Assembly (NCBI RefSeq): GCF_001517665.2
Contig: NZ_LN999809.1
Location: forward strand, 608,501 to 672,500
Direction: 5' to 3'
Source: Peptoniphilus phoceensis
Lineage (GTDB): Bacteria; Bacillota; Clostridia; Tissierellales; Peptoniphilaceae
DNA length: 64,000 nucleotides
Below the pieces are notes generated by a model. The model saw only the letters and a program-made list of their open reading frames with translations, searched no databases and was not told the DNA's origin. Positions within the stretch are counted from its first letter, which is position 1; each line of letters starts with the position of its first letter. The position numbers and the translations under genes are program-made. Below, one piece after another: positions 8,214 to 17,516 of the stretch.

Positions 8214-9668
8214 TTATTTTAATTTTTCTAATATTTTTATTAAGAAATCAAATACTCTTTCAGTTGAAGAAATAGAAAGATGTTCGCCAGGTGCGTGAAC
8301 TCCCTTCATATTTGGTCCAATAGAAAGCATATCTATATCCCCTATTGTTTCAACAAAAATTCCACATTCAAGTCCAGCATGAATTGCTTCAAGCTTAAAA
8401 TCTTTGCCACTTACTTCTTTGTAAGCTTCCTTTGCTACTTCTCTTAATGGAGAATTTTCTTTATATTCCCATGCAGGATATTTTGCAATAATTTCTACTT
8501 CTGCTCCAAAGGTTTTTGCAGCAATTTTATTTACACTTCCTATATATTCCTTGTGAGAAGATACAGAAGATCTTATATTTGAAATAATATTTACATTATC
8601 TTCTTTATTTTCAATTACACCAACATTTACAGATGTTTCTACTAATCCGTGAATGTTTTTACTCATTGAAATAACACCATTTGGCAATAAATTTAAAAGA
8701 TTAACAATTCTATCTCTTAAATCACTTGTAAGAGCTTTTTCAAAGGACTCTTTGGATTTTTCAAAGTTTATCCTAACATCAGGATCCACTTTTCCAAGTT
8801 CAGTTACAAATTGCGAATTTAATTCAACAATTAAATCTTGAACTTCTTTTATGTCTTCTTCTTTTACAGCAACTAGTGCTCTTGCATATCTTGGAATAGC
8901 ATTTGGTTTTGCTCCACCTTCAATTTCAATTAAATCACCATCAACTGTTTGGAACAATCTATAAAGGCTTCTTCCCAAGATTTTAACAGCATTTCCAAGA
9001 CCGACTTGAATTTCTTGTCCAGAGTGTCCACCTTTTAATCCATTTACAATAACTTCATAAAGATTTTTATCTTTATCAAGTTCTTTATATTCTTTTTTTA
9101 ACTTAATGAGGTCTCTTTCTGCTCCTGCACAAGAAATGCATCCAACACCTTCAGTTTCAGAATCAATATTTAATAATCTCTTAGAAGTAACCATTCCCTT
9201 TTCAAGATTTCCAGCACCAGTCATTCCACTTTCTTCATTAACTGTGAAAAGTGCTTCAATCTTTGGATGTTTGTAGTCGCTAGATTCTAAAAGAGCAAGT
9301 GTCATAGCAACAGCAATTCCATTATCTGCACCAAGAGTTGTTTCACGAGCTATTATATAGTCGCCATCTATTTCATATTTTATTGGATCTTTTGAAAAAT
9401 CAATACTACATTCAGGAGTTTTTTCACAAACCATGTCCATGTGACCTTGTAAAATTATACTGTCTACATCTTCATAGCCTTCTGTAGCTTCTTTAACTAT
9501 TACAACGTTACCAATTGCATCAGTTCTATATTCCAAATTGTGATCTTTCGCAAAAGAAACTAAATAATCTCTTATTTTTTCTTCTTCACAAGAACATCTA
9601 GGAATTTTTGTCAATTTATCAAAATAATAAAAAGTTCTATTCTCTAATAAGCTATCTTTTTTTTCCAT
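8214..9668 (-). CDS. pepD: Aminoacyl-histidine dipeptidase (M20 family)
   Basis: 484 residues, normal for PepD, a cytosolic dizinc exopeptidase that cleaves Xaa-His and other dipeptides. Visible motifs are LQGHMDMVCEK (first metal histidine and aspartate), LGADNGIAVA (bridging aspartate), FTVNEESGMTGA (catalytic glutamates) and LKGGHSGQEI. AIHAGLECGIF contributes the C-terminal metal ligand, and GVHAPGEHLSI closes the site. Its ribosome binding site AGGAGG is strong. It fits an amino-acid and peptide-fermenting lifestyle. Confidence 0.93.
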   Translation of the reverse strand: MEKKDSLLENRTFYYFDKLTKIPRCSCEEEKIRDYLVSFAKDHNLEYRTDAIGNVVIVKEATEGYEDVDSIILQGHMDMVCEKTPECSIDFSKDPIKYEIDGDYIIARETTLGADNGIAVAMTLALLESSDYKHPKIEALFTVNEESGMTGAGNLEKGMVTSKRLLNIDSETEGVGCISCAGAERDLIKLKKEYKELDKDKNLYEVIVNGLKGGHSGQEIQVGLGNAVKILGRSLYRLFQTVDGDLIEIEGGAKPNAIPRYARALVAVKEEDIKEVQDLIVELNSQFVTELGKVDPDVRINFEKSKESFEKALTSDLRDRIVNLLNLLPNGVISMSKNIHGLVETSVNVGVIENKEDNVNIISNIRSSVSSHKEYIGSVNKIAAKTFGAEVEIIAKYPAWEYKENSPLREVAKEAYKEVSGKDFKLEAIHAGLECGIFVETIGDIDMLSIGPNMKGVHAPGEHLSISSTERVFDFLIKILEKLK

Positions 9669-9716
9669 TTAAACCTCCTAGGTCTATTATACATAAGAAC
9701 TAATAATAATTACAGT

Positions 9717-11048
9717 TTAAAAAGTATAATTGTCTCTAAATATTTTCATCATTTTTCCTGTAGTTTGGGCATCAGACTTGTCAATTTCACAAATTACTGA
9801 CCTAAATTTATTTAGAGAAGTGTCCATTAAGAAATCTACAGAAGGTTTTTTTCTAAATTCATCAAGCACAAGGGATAATGATTCTATTTCAAAATCATCG
9901 CACTCTTCTTTAGTAAGATTCTTATTTTCACAAACTTGTCTAAGCTCACTGCTATATTCATATCTCACAAAAATAATAAATTCCGTAAAAATCTCACTAT
10001 AAGATTCTTGTGTCATTCTCTTTAAAATTTTAAATAAAACATTCCAATCCAGATCACGATTTAGAACATTTCCCAAAACTTCTGTCAGTCCTCTTGAAAA
10101 ATTGTCATAATATTTAGGATCTTTTTGAAATACTATATATTCTTCAAAGTCCATTTCATTTCCAGAAACAGAATTCACCTTGTTAATTAAATTTATAAAA
10201 TTTTCTCCATAACTTAAATCCTTATTTTTAGATGATTTCATAAATAAAAAATCAACAACAATATCCGTTATAATTCTTATATTTATAAAAATACCTAATT
10301 CTTCGTGGATTTTTGTTGTAAAAACGTCGTGAAGAATTTTTGATAAAAGTTTTTTTAGTTGACTTTCTGCAGAAATAGTCTCAGAAGCATCTTGTTTTTT
10401 TACATGGTCGTACAAAATCATAAGTTGCTTGTCAATCATCTTCAAATTGTCATTGATTGAATTCATTATTTCTCTAAAAAAACCTTCAGTTATAATGTAA
10501 TTGTAATTTTTGTAAAGAAGCTTGTGATCAATTTCACCCCAAAATACATTTACAAAGGATTTGATTTGTAGCTCGAAACAATAAATATAAGACCCTGTGT
10601 CATATTCTCCATCGAGTTTATACATTGTGAAACCATTTGCAAGTGTTTGAGGTTGGGGGTCATCAAGCTTTAGACTAATCTTTTTGTTTTTATTAGACTT
10701 ATAATAACCCCTGTCTGATTTTATCGTAAAATCTTCAATTATTTTTTTGTACAAATCTTCTTCATCTTTTATGAAACGACACTCAACTCTAATGCCAACT
10801 AAATCTTGAATGTAATTAAATCCACTAACAGGATCAGGAAACCTCATGAAAAAATTTCTTCTAATTAGTTTTTCACGAAGAGATTCCTGTGTCTTGATTC
10901 TAGTGGTAATATTAGTAAGTCTATCATCACCGATAAATAAATCTGTAAAATACTTTTTAAGCTCTTTATTAACTCCCGCTAATTCAATTTTGTGATAATC
11001 AAAAAGATTCATTACATCATCGATGTAATTAAAAAGCTCAAGTTTCAT
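9717..11048 (-). CDS. RelA/SpoT-type nucleotidyltransferase with long C-terminal region
   Basis: 443 residues. Residues 1-215 form a RelA_SpoT synthetase domain: ITTRIKTQESLREKL (substrate-binding basic residues), DLVGIRVECRF (acidic metal site) and CFELQIKSFVNVFWGEIDHKLLYK (the ExQxK strand and following histidine). There is no HD hydrolase, TGS or ACT domain. The C-terminal 220 residues are predicted helical and of unknown role, so this is larger than a classical small alarmone synthetase. It probably makes (p)ppGpp or a related alarmone. It lies seven bases after the parvulin gene, likely in one operon. Confidence 0.82.
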   Translation of the reverse strand: MKLELFNYIDDVMNLFDYHKIELAGVNKELKKYFTDLFIGDDRLTNITTRIKTQESLREKLIRRNFFMRFPDPVSGFNYIQDLVGIRVECRFIKDEEDLYKKIIEDFTIKSDRGYYKSNKNKKISLKLDDPQPQTLANGFTMYKLDGEYDTGSYIYCFELQIKSFVNVFWGEIDHKLLYKNYNYIITEGFFREIMNSINDNLKMIDKQLMILYDHVKKQDASETISAESQLKKLLSKILHDVFTTKIHEELGIFINIRIITDIVVDFLFMKSSKNKDLSYGENFINLINKVNSVSGNEMDFEEYIVFQKDPKYYDNFSRGLTEVLGNVLNRDLDWNVLFKILKRMTQESYSEIFTEFIIFVRYEYSSELRQVCENKNLTKEECDDFEIESLSLVLDEFRKKPSVDFLMDTSLNKFRSVICEIDKSDAQTTGKMMKIFRDNYTF

Positions 11049-11055
11049 AATTCAC

Positions 11056-11805
11056 CTAAATATTCATTTTTACTTCGTATTTATCTTTTAATTCTGTGAT
11101 TTTTTCGTTATAAATTTCTTGTTCTTTTTGTCTTCTCACTTGTGCAGCAATTTTATCTTTTACTTCATCAAAAGAAAGTTTCTTTGCATCATTTTTTTGA
11201 TTAATTTTTATAATGTGATAGCCAAATTGAGTCTTAACAGGCTCTGTAATTGTTCCAACTTCATTTTCAAAAACAGCATCTTCAAATTCTTTTACCATTT
11301 GTCCTTTTGTGAAAGTTCCAAGATTTCCACCTTTTTCCTTTGATGGACAAGTTGAACATTCTTTAGCAAGTTCTTCAAAGCTTTCTCCATTTTGGATTTT
11401 TTCATAAATTTCTCTTGCCTTGTCTTCTTCTTCAACTAATATGTGAGATGCATCTGCAGATTCTGGTTGTATGAAGGCTTCTTTATTTTCTTCATAGAAT
11501 TTTTTTATATCTTCATCAGTAACTTCAGCAGTAGCAAGAAGTTTTCCAAGTGCATAAGTTTTAAGCATGCTTTCCTTAGTTTTTTCTACAACTTGTAAAA
11601 ATTCATCATCTTTATCCATGCCCTTTTCCATTGCATCTTCATATAATAAGGCTTGATAAACAAGTTCATTTACTACATCTTTATTTAATTCTTCTCCGCC
11701 AAAATATTGTTTTAATTGTGGATTTAGGGAGTCAATAAATAAGTTGTAGTCAACCCCTGTTATTTTCTTGCCATTTACTTCTGCTAAAATTTTATCTTTA
11801 TCCAT
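11056..11805 (-). CDS. Parvulin-type peptidyl-prolyl isomerase, cytoplasmic
   Basis: 249 residues. A SurA/PrsA-like N-terminal helical domain (ILAEVNGKKITGVDYNLF) is followed by a rotamase domain from about residue 115: ADASHILVEEEDKA, then GNLGTFTKGQMVKEFEDAVF and TQFGYHIIKI. No signal peptide or lipobox is present, unlike PrsA, so it probably works in the cytosol as a trigger-factor-like chaperone. Ribosome binding site GGAGGT is good. The RelA-domain gene follows at once. Confidence 0.9.
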   Translation of the reverse strand: MDKDKILAEVNGKKITGVDYNLFIDSLNPQLKQYFGGEELNKDVVNELVYQALLYEDAMEKGMDKDDEFLQVVEKTKESMLKTYALGKLLATAEVTDEDIKKFYEENKEAFIQPESADASHILVEEEDKAREIYEKIQNGESFEELAKECSTCPSKEKGGNLGTFTKGQMVKEFEDAVFENEVGTITEPVKTQFGYHIIKINQKNDAKKLSFDEVKDKIAAQVRRQKEQEIYNEKITELKDKYEVKMNI

Positions 11806-11878
11806 TATTACCTCCGTAATTTATCTCGAATAATATCTTTTCTATAAGTATGTTAACATTTGAATATTATTTTTTCAA

Positions 11879-12610
11879 CTAATATGAGCTTTCATATTTA
11901 GCAGATACTCTCGCATAAATTTGGCTTTCGTCTCGACTTTTAAAGAAGAAATAAAAATCAAAATTATCCTTGTAAACATCAATTATTATTTCATCATCTA
12001 CTTTTATTTCTTTCATATAATTTATATTTATTTCACTAAAATTTATATCAGAAAATTTACTTGGCAAAGCCTCATAAATAAGTTCAAGATATACGCTGTT
12101 ATTAACATGATCATTAAAATCAATATCCCTTCTAAGGGCTTTATAGGAAAATCTATTTATAGGATCTAAGTTTTCTGGTTCATTTACCCTTTTTATGTTT
12201 TTAAAAAATTTATTTTCACAAACTCCATATGCATTTGCTATATCTTCTGGAATTCTACTTGCTTTTCTCTTTTCCAAATCAATTAATAAAAATATAGATG
12301 ATGCTTCCAAGATTTTTTCATTACCAGCATAAATTTCAAATTCACGAAAAGCATTTATATTTCTAAAACCACTTGCCCAAGTCTTTACTTTAATTTTTTC
12401 AAAGGATTTTGCTTTTCTAAAAAATCTTATCTTCCACTTATAAATCATCCAAGTATATCCCATTGAAAGCAAATACTCATTAGATAGTCCACAATCTATT
12501 GAATGATAATTTGAAGTTTCAATTAAGTATTCAATAATATTATTTGTTGTAAGTTCTCCATCTTTACACAGAAAATCTCTTACAGTATATTCTTTACAAA
12601 AAATGCTCAT
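11879..12610 (-). CDS. Acyl-ACP thioesterase
   Basis: About 243 residues forming two hotdog folds of the FatA/FatB-like bacterial family. It releases fatty acids from acyl carrier protein. The N-terminal half contains YTWMIYKWKIRFFRKAKSFE, the conserved strand before the first helix; the second half begins RRDIDFNDHVNNSVYLELI, which carries the catalytic Asp/Asn/His pattern (DxNxHVNN). The ATG at 12610 is chosen because the GGAGGT overlapping the upstream ATG serves it. It probably adjusts membrane fatty-acid composition or exogenous fatty-acid use. Confidence 0.88.
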   Translation of the reverse strand: MSIFCKEYTVRDFLCKDGELTTNNIIEYLIETSNYHSIDCGLSNEYLLSMGYTWMIYKWKIRFFRKAKSFEKIKVKTWASGFRNINAFREFEIYAGNEKILEASSIFLLIDLEKRKASRIPEDIANAYGVCENKFFKNIKRVNEPENLDPINRFSYKALRRDIDFNDHVNNSVYLELIYEALPSKFSDINFSEININYMKEIKVDDEIIIDVYKDNFDFYFFFKSRDESQIYARVSAKYESSY

Positions 12611-12681
12611 ATCTACCTCCATTACAATTTTAACATAATTCTATATCTAAATTCCTCATATAATCCAAGCTTCTTTATAAG

Positions 12682-12710
12682 TTTACATTAAATAGACAGT
12701 ATGATAAAAT
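12682..12710 (+). promoter_or_regulatory. Promoter of glmS
   Basis: TTTACA and TAAAAT are separated by 17 bases. This places the transcript start about 20 bases before the ribozyme. Confidence 0.6.
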
Positions 12711-12729
12711 CAACTGAAAGAGACAAAAA

Positions 12730-12880
12730 TAATCTAAGCGCCTGATCCTATTTGGATGACGAGGAATGGAGTTATCGAAAATCGGCGGATGCTCCAGAGG
12801 TTTCACAGCCTAAACATTTTACAAAAAATAAAAGTAATTTTATAACAAAATAAATGTAGTGAGTCTCTAAAATATTTGGA
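12730..12880 (+). promoter_or_regulatory. glmS ribozyme riboswitch (glucosamine-6-phosphate activated)
   Basis: The leader carries the conserved core of this class: AAGCGCC at the cleavage site, GACGAGGAATGGAGTTATCG, and TCGGCGGATGCTCC forming P2.1/P2.2. An AGG...CCT stem follows as P3, and a possible ACATTT/AAATGT stem near 12815-12860 as P4. Cleavage is expected between A12737 and G12738. When glucosamine-6-phosphate accumulates, the ribozyme cuts its own mRNA, and the new 5' end leads to RNase J decay, lowering GlmS. The GGAGG site for glmS follows immediately. Confidence 0.93.
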
Positions 12881-12889
12881 GGTAGAAAT

Positions 12890-14716
12890 ATGTGCGGAAT
12901 AGTTGGATATATTGGAAAAAATAATGCAACGAAATTAGTACTAGAAGGTCTAAAAAAATTAGAATACAGAGGCTATGACTCTGCTGGACTTTCTTTTATA
13001 AAAGATAATAAATTAGAAACATTTAAAAAGAAGGGCCGTATAAAGGTCCTAGAAGATTCTTTTGATCAAGATGAATACGCATCAAAGGTTTGTATTGGCC
13101 ACACAAGATGGGCAACTCATGGTGAACCTAATGAAATAAATGCTCATCCTCATTTAAGTACAGATAAAAAGATTTCTGTTGTCCACAATGGAATTATTGA
13201 AAATTATTTGGAACTTAGAAATCAATTAATAAAAAAAGGACATAAATTCCTTTCACAAACTGATACAGAAGTAATTCCAAATCTAATTTCTGATAATTAC
13301 AATGGAGATATTCTAGAAGCTGTTTTTAAATCAACTGATATTTTATCAGGTGCTTACAGCCTTGGAATCATAGATGAAAATGAAGCAAATAGACTTATTG
13401 CTGTTAGAAATTCTTCTCCGCTTCTTTTTGCAATTTGTGATGACGGATATTTCATAGCTAGTGATATCACTTCTGTTATAGAACACACTGATAAAATAAT
13501 TTATCTTGAAGATGGTGATATTGTCGATATGAGAGAAGATTCTTACACTATTTACGACAAAAATCACAATAGAGTCGAAAGAGAAATTACTAAAGTTGAA
13601 ATTTCTGCATCAGATGCATCAAAGGAAGGTTACGATCACTTCTTAATTAAAGAAATTCACGAACAACCTTCTATTTTAAAAGAAGTTATTTCTATTAAGC
13701 ACAATGATTATAAGATTAATCTTCCAAGCGAAGGAAGTTTATCACTAGAAGAACTTAAAAAAATAGATAAAATTTTTGTAACAGCTTGTGGAACTGCTTT
13801 CCACGCAGGAGAAGCTGGTAAATATGCCATAGAAAATCTTGCAAAAATCCCTGTAATTTCTGAAATCGCATCTGAATTTAGATATAAAAATATGTTTTTA
13901 GATGACAAGTCCCTTGTAATCTTTGTGTCCCAATCAGGTGAAACAGCTGATACTCTTGCAGCACTAAGAGAAGCAAAATCACTTGGAGCAAAGACTCTTG
14001 CAGTAACAAATGTTGTTGGATCATCTATTTCAAGAGAAGCAGATAAGGTTATATATTGTTATGCTGGACCAGAAATATCTGTAGCATCAACTAAGGCATA
14101 CACAACTCAAGTTATTTCACTTTACTTCTTGGCAATGGATATAGCTCTTAAATTAAATAAAATTTCTCAAGATGAAGTAAAAGATATAATAAAAAATATG
14201 GAAAAACTTCCAGACCAAATTGAAGAAATTTTAAAACACAAAGAAGAATTTAAAGAAATTGCAGATTCTATCAAAAATTCAAAGTCAATTTTCTACACTG
14301 GAAGATCTCTTGACTATATAACTGCAAAAGAAGGTGCCTTAAAGCTAAAGGAAATTTCTTACATTCACACAGAAGCTTTCCCTTCTGGCGAATTAAAACA
14401 TGGATCAATTGCTCTTATAGAAGAAGGCACTCCAGTTATATCAGTTGCTCTTCACAGCAAAATATTAGATAAAACTGTATCTAATAACCAAGAACTAATT
14501 GCCAGAGGAGCAAAAGTCATTTCTATAGCTCAAGAAGGAAATGAATTCGTAAAAGATTCATCAGATGAGATAATAGAAATTCCAAAGACAATTGATTTAT
14601 TGACACCACTTCTTGCAGTAATACCTGAACAAGTAATTGCTTATTACACTTCTGTATTACTTGGAAATGATGTAGACAAACCTAGAAACTTAGCAAAATC
14701 AGTAACTGTTGAATAA
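12890..14716 (+). CDS. glmS: Glucosamine-6-phosphate synthase
   Basis: 608 residues, the usual length. Cys2 after the initiator methionine (MCGIVGYIG) is the glutaminase nucleophile; RGYDSAGL and HTRWATHGEPN complete that domain. Two SIS isomerase domains follow (ACGTAFHAG, SQSGETADT, then YTGRSLDYITAKEGALK and ELKHGSIAL), and the C-terminus DKPRNLAKSVTVE matches the family. It makes glucosamine-6-phosphate from fructose-6-phosphate and glutamine for cell-wall synthesis. It is controlled by the ribozyme in its leader. Confidence 0.98.
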   Translation: MCGIVGYIGKNNATKLVLEGLKKLEYRGYDSAGLSFIKDNKLETFKKKGRIKVLEDSFDQDEYASKVCIGHTRWATHGEPNEINAHPHLSTDKKISVVHNGIIENYLELRNQLIKKGHKFLSQTDTEVIPNLISDNYNGDILEAVFKSTDILSGAYSLGIIDENEANRLIAVRNSSPLLFAICDDGYFIASDITSVIEHTDKIIYLEDGDIVDMREDSYTIYDKNHNRVEREITKVEISASDASKEGYDHFLIKEIHEQPSILKEVISIKHNDYKINLPSEGSLSLEELKKIDKIFVTACGTAFHAGEAGKYAIENLAKIPVISEIASEFRYKNMFLDDKSLVIFVSQSGETADTLAALREAKSLGAKTLAVTNVVGSSISREADKVIYCYAGPEISVASTKAYTTQVISLYFLAMDIALKLNKISQDEVKDIIKNMEKLPDQIEEILKHKEEFKEIADSIKNSKSIFYTGRSLDYITAKEGALKLKEISYIHTEAFPSGELKHGSIALIEEGTPVISVALHSKILDKTVSNNQELIARGAKVISIAQEGNEFVKDSSDEIIEIPKTIDLLTPLLAVIPEQVIAYYTSVLLGNDVDKPRNLAKSVTVE

Positions 14717-14721
14717 ATAAA

Positions 14722-14745
14722 GGCTGCCGATGGGCAGCTTTTTTA
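14722..14745 (+). terminator. Terminator after glmS
   Basis: Arms GCTGCC and GGCAGC with a four-base loop are followed by TTTTTT, seven bases after the stop. Confidence 0.85.
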
Positions 14746-14795
14746 GATTTTATTTTTATTTTTGGGGTATAAAATTTAAAATGGAGTTGAATTAT

Positions 14796-16043
14796 ATGAT
14801 TGATTACATATACCTTTTATTAGCCCTTGTGGCAATGTATTTTTCCTATTTATTTACCCTAATTGAGAATGCCTACTTGGCCCTTGGCTCTGTAAAACTT
14901 TCAAAATTAGAAGATTTAGAAGTAAAGAATATTTCCATTATTAAAAAACTTGTAAAAAAAGAAAATATTTATTCTTCTACATTAATCTTAGATTATTTTT
15001 CCAACTCACTTGCAATAATTTTTACTAGTATCTTCTTTTATAAGATATTGGGAAATCTCGGCATAGTTCTTGGAGTTTTAATATCCACAATTAGTGTAAT
15101 AATTATTGGGGAAAGTTTGCCAAGAAATTTAGGCAAAAAAAATTATGAGGAAATTGTTCCAAAATATGCTAAATTTTTAAATTTTTTTATTGCTTTTTTG
15201 AGACCTTTTTCACTTTTCATAACTTTTTTATCTCAATCGATTATTAAGGTTGTTATAAAAGATAGAGATTACAAGGCACCACTAATAACTGAAGATGATT
15301 TAATCGATGTTATGGATTTGGGTATAGAGGAAGGAATTATAAATGAAAATGAGTCTAAGATGATTCAAAATGTTATTGATTTTAAGGACAATTATGCTAA
15401 GGACATTATGACTCCGAGAACAGATATTGTTGCTATTGAAATTGATGAATCCTATGAAGATATTATCAAAAAAATTTCTGAATATTCTTATTCCAGGATG
15501 CCAGTTTATGAAGATAATCTAGATAACATTGTTGGAATTTTAAATGTTAAAGATATTTTTCACATGGATAGATCAAAATCACTTGAAGAAAATAAAAATT
15601 TCTTTAAAAAACCTTTCTTTACCTTTGAATATAAACCAACAGGAACACTTTTCTCTGAAATGAGACAAAATAAATTATCTGTTGCTATTGTTACAGATGA
15701 ATATGGCGGAACAGAGGGCATGATAACTTTTGAAGATATTTTCGAAAAAATTGTGGGACAAATTTCTGACGAGTACGACACAGAAGAAGACGAAGACATA
15801 ATAACTATCGCTCCAGGAAAATATCTAATAGACGCCTCAGTCAACATTGACGAAATAAACCAAAGATTTGGAACAGAACTTGAGTGTCAAGAATTTGATT
15901 CTCTCGGTGGATATATCATCGAAAATATAGATAGGTTTCCAAAATTAAATGAAGTAATAAAAATTGATGATTTAAATTTTACAATTATTAAAAAGACAAA
16001 AAATAGAATAGAAAAAATACTTGTAGACTTTCCTAAAAAATAA
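14796..16043 (+). CDS. CNNM/CBS-domain membrane protein (HlyC/CorC family)
   Basis: About 415 residues. A DUF21 (CNNM) membrane region of four helices covers residues 1-180. A CBS pair (about 195-320) includes DIMTPRTDIVAIE and SRMPVYEDNLDNIVGI. The C-terminal CorC_HlyC domain follows, with DEYGGTEGMITFEDIFEKIVG before it. Relatives export magnesium or cobalt; hemolysin is a historical name. The longest frame begins inside the glmS terminator, so the ATG at 14796, with GGAG nine bases upstream, is preferred. Confidence 0.87.
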   Translation: MIDYIYLLLALVAMYFSYLFTLIENAYLALGSVKLSKLEDLEVKNISIIKKLVKKENIYSSTLILDYFSNSLAIIFTSIFFYKILGNLGIVLGVLISTISVIIIGESLPRNLGKKNYEEIVPKYAKFLNFFIAFLRPFSLFITFLSQSIIKVVIKDRDYKAPLITEDDLIDVMDLGIEEGIINENESKMIQNVIDFKDNYAKDIMTPRTDIVAIEIDESYEDIIKKISEYSYSRMPVYEDNLDNIVGILNVKDIFHMDRSKSLEENKNFFKKPFFTFEYKPTGTLFSEMRQNKLSVAIVTDEYGGTEGMITFEDIFEKIVGQISDEYDTEEDEDIITIAPGKYLIDASVNIDEINQRFGTELECQEFDSLGGYIIENIDRFPKLNEVIKIDDLNFTIIKKTKNRIEKILVDFPKK

Positions 16044-16060
16044 ATGCAAGAAAAAAATAA

Positions 16061-16090
16061 GAGATTCGCCATTGAATCTCTTTTCTTTTT
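16061..16090. terminator. Bidirectional terminator
   Basis: Arms AGAGATTC (16061-16068) and GAATCTCT (16075-16082) carry an A-rich left flank and a T-rich right flank. It lies between the convergent CNNM gene and the minus-strand gene ending at 16110. Confidence 0.75.
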
Positions 16091-16109
16091 GCCTATTTAA
16101 TTTTAAGGA

Positions 16110-16469
16110 TCAGTTTTCATTTACTTCTACAACTTTAATATTGGAATTTTTCCAACTAGCTCTTTCTCCCAATCTTTCTACAATATCAATTAGAAGCTCA
16201 TCTTCTTCAAGCTCTTCTCCCAAAGGAAGTACTCTTGTATCCATATCATGGGAAATCATATCAACTTCTGGACCTAAATCTTTATGGACAATCACCCTAT
16301 TTTTTAAGTTCATTAGCTCGTCATCATCTTCTACTTTTAAGTATCTTCCATCTTTTCTAGTATAGAAAAAAATATCTTGTCCATATTTTTCCCTATAATA
16401 AATTATGTAAGTCTCACAAGAAAATTGAAAACTTCCAAGTGGACTAATGTCAAAAATTACTTTTTTCAT
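16110..16469 (-). CDS. Hypothetical acidic protein
   Basis: 119 residues, not recognised. It starts MKKVIFDISPLGSFQFSCETYIIYY and contains many aspartates and glutamates, with no signal peptide, helix bundle or catalytic motif I can name. The ribosome binding site AGGTGAG is reasonable and the frame is clean, so it is likely real. It stands alone between a terminator and the SLH gene. Confidence 0.6.
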   Translation of the reverse strand: MKKVIFDISPLGSFQFSCETYIIYYREKYGQDIFFYTRKDGRYLKVEDDDELMNLKNRVIVHKDLGPEVDMISHDMDTRVLPLGEELEEDELLIDIVERLGERASWKNSNIKVVEVNEN

Positions 16470-16542
16470 TATCTCACCTGGAAGTATTATATCATAAAAT
16501 CTTGTATTTTATAATTTAATTAAACTTTTTGTAAAAATATTG

Positions 16543-17409
16543 TTAAATATGACGTACTATTGAAGAGATAACTTCTTCCCTCTTCATTTCATTTTTAGGA
16601 TTAAATTTTTTATTTGAATCCAAATTTAAATACTTTGCATTAAGTGCCTTATTTACAGATTCCCTAGCATAATGAGAAATGTTTTTGCCGTCATTTATAG
16701 TCCAATTTTTTCCATTTTCTAATTTAAAAATATTAGAAATAACTACAGCATAATCTTCTCTAGTAATATGAGCTTTTGGAGAAAAAGTTCCATCTCCCTT
16801 TCCCTTCATTATTCCTAGATCATATGCCATATTCACGTACTTGTTATTAGTATCTTTAAAGTGCTTTATTGACCCTTGAGAAGATCTCTTGTACTTAATC
16901 TTATAAGCTTTAACTGCAACTTCTGCAAATTCTTCTCTTGTTATTTGAGCTTTTGTATTGCTAGCAAGATCCTTTGAAAAAAGTTTTAGACTCTCAGCCT
17001 TTAATAAATCCTTATATGCCCAATTGCTGTAATTTCTAAAAATAGGAGCTTTACCTAAATGCAGTTCATTTGTAAAATTTGAACTTTGATCTTTGTTGGC
17101 AAATCTAAGTCTAAAAGAATATCCACTAGAAGGACCAACCTTAGCGTTTAATTCATTTTGACTAAGAGAAATAAATTTTTTATTATTTTTTTCAAGTACA
17201 TTTTTCTTAAATGTTCCCTTATTTTCATTTCCTTCACTTTTAACTTCGATTTCAATTAAATCATTAGCCTTGGCATTTTTAATCTCAAAATTATAAACTT
17301 CATTGTCTTTAACTGCACTGACATTTAAAGGCATAGCAACTTCTTTAGCTGCAAAGACTTCTAATGGCAAAGCAATTAACATTATCATCAATATAAATAT
17401 TTTCTTCAT
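16543..17409 (-). CDS. Secreted S-layer-homology (SLH) domain protein
   Basis: 288 residues. A signal peptide covers about residues 1-20 (MKKIFILMIMLIALPLEVFA-A). A beta-rich region of about 110 residues comes next, then three SLH-like repeats: the first with NWAYKDLLKAESLKLF and ITREEFAEVAVKAY, the second with DLGIMKGKGDGTFSPKAHI, the third with YARESVNKALNAKYL. SLH domains bind pyruvylated cell-wall polymers, so the protein is probably held on the cell surface. The N-terminal domain is not recognised. Confidence 0.85.
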   Translation of the reverse strand: MKKIFILMIMLIALPLEVFAAKEVAMPLNVSAVKDNEVYNFEIKNAKANDLIEIEVKSEGNENKGTFKKNVLEKNNKKFISLSQNELNAKVGPSSGYSFRLRFANKDQSSNFTNELHLGKAPIFRNYSNWAYKDLLKAESLKLFSKDLASNTKAQITREEFAEVAVKAYKIKYKRSSQGSIKHFKDTNNKYVNMAYDLGIMKGKGDGTFSPKAHITREDYAVVISNIFKLENGKNWTINDGKNISHYARESVNKALNAKYLNLDSNKKFNPKNEMKREEVISSIVRHI

Positions 17410-17516
17410 TTTTCACCTCGAAGACTCATAATACCAAAAAGTCTTGTGAAAATCTTTATTTCATAGATTTTGTAATAAATTTGTAATTTTTTTACTAATC
17501 TGGGAAAGTATTAAAA

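Noticed and set aside
14730..14795. Longer N-terminus for the CNNM protein
   Set aside because: The added codons run through the glmS terminator and have no ribosome binding site; the ATG at 14796 does.
16072..16365. Plus-strand serine-rich frame
   Set aside because: It is antisense to the acidic hypothetical gene and starts inside a terminator.
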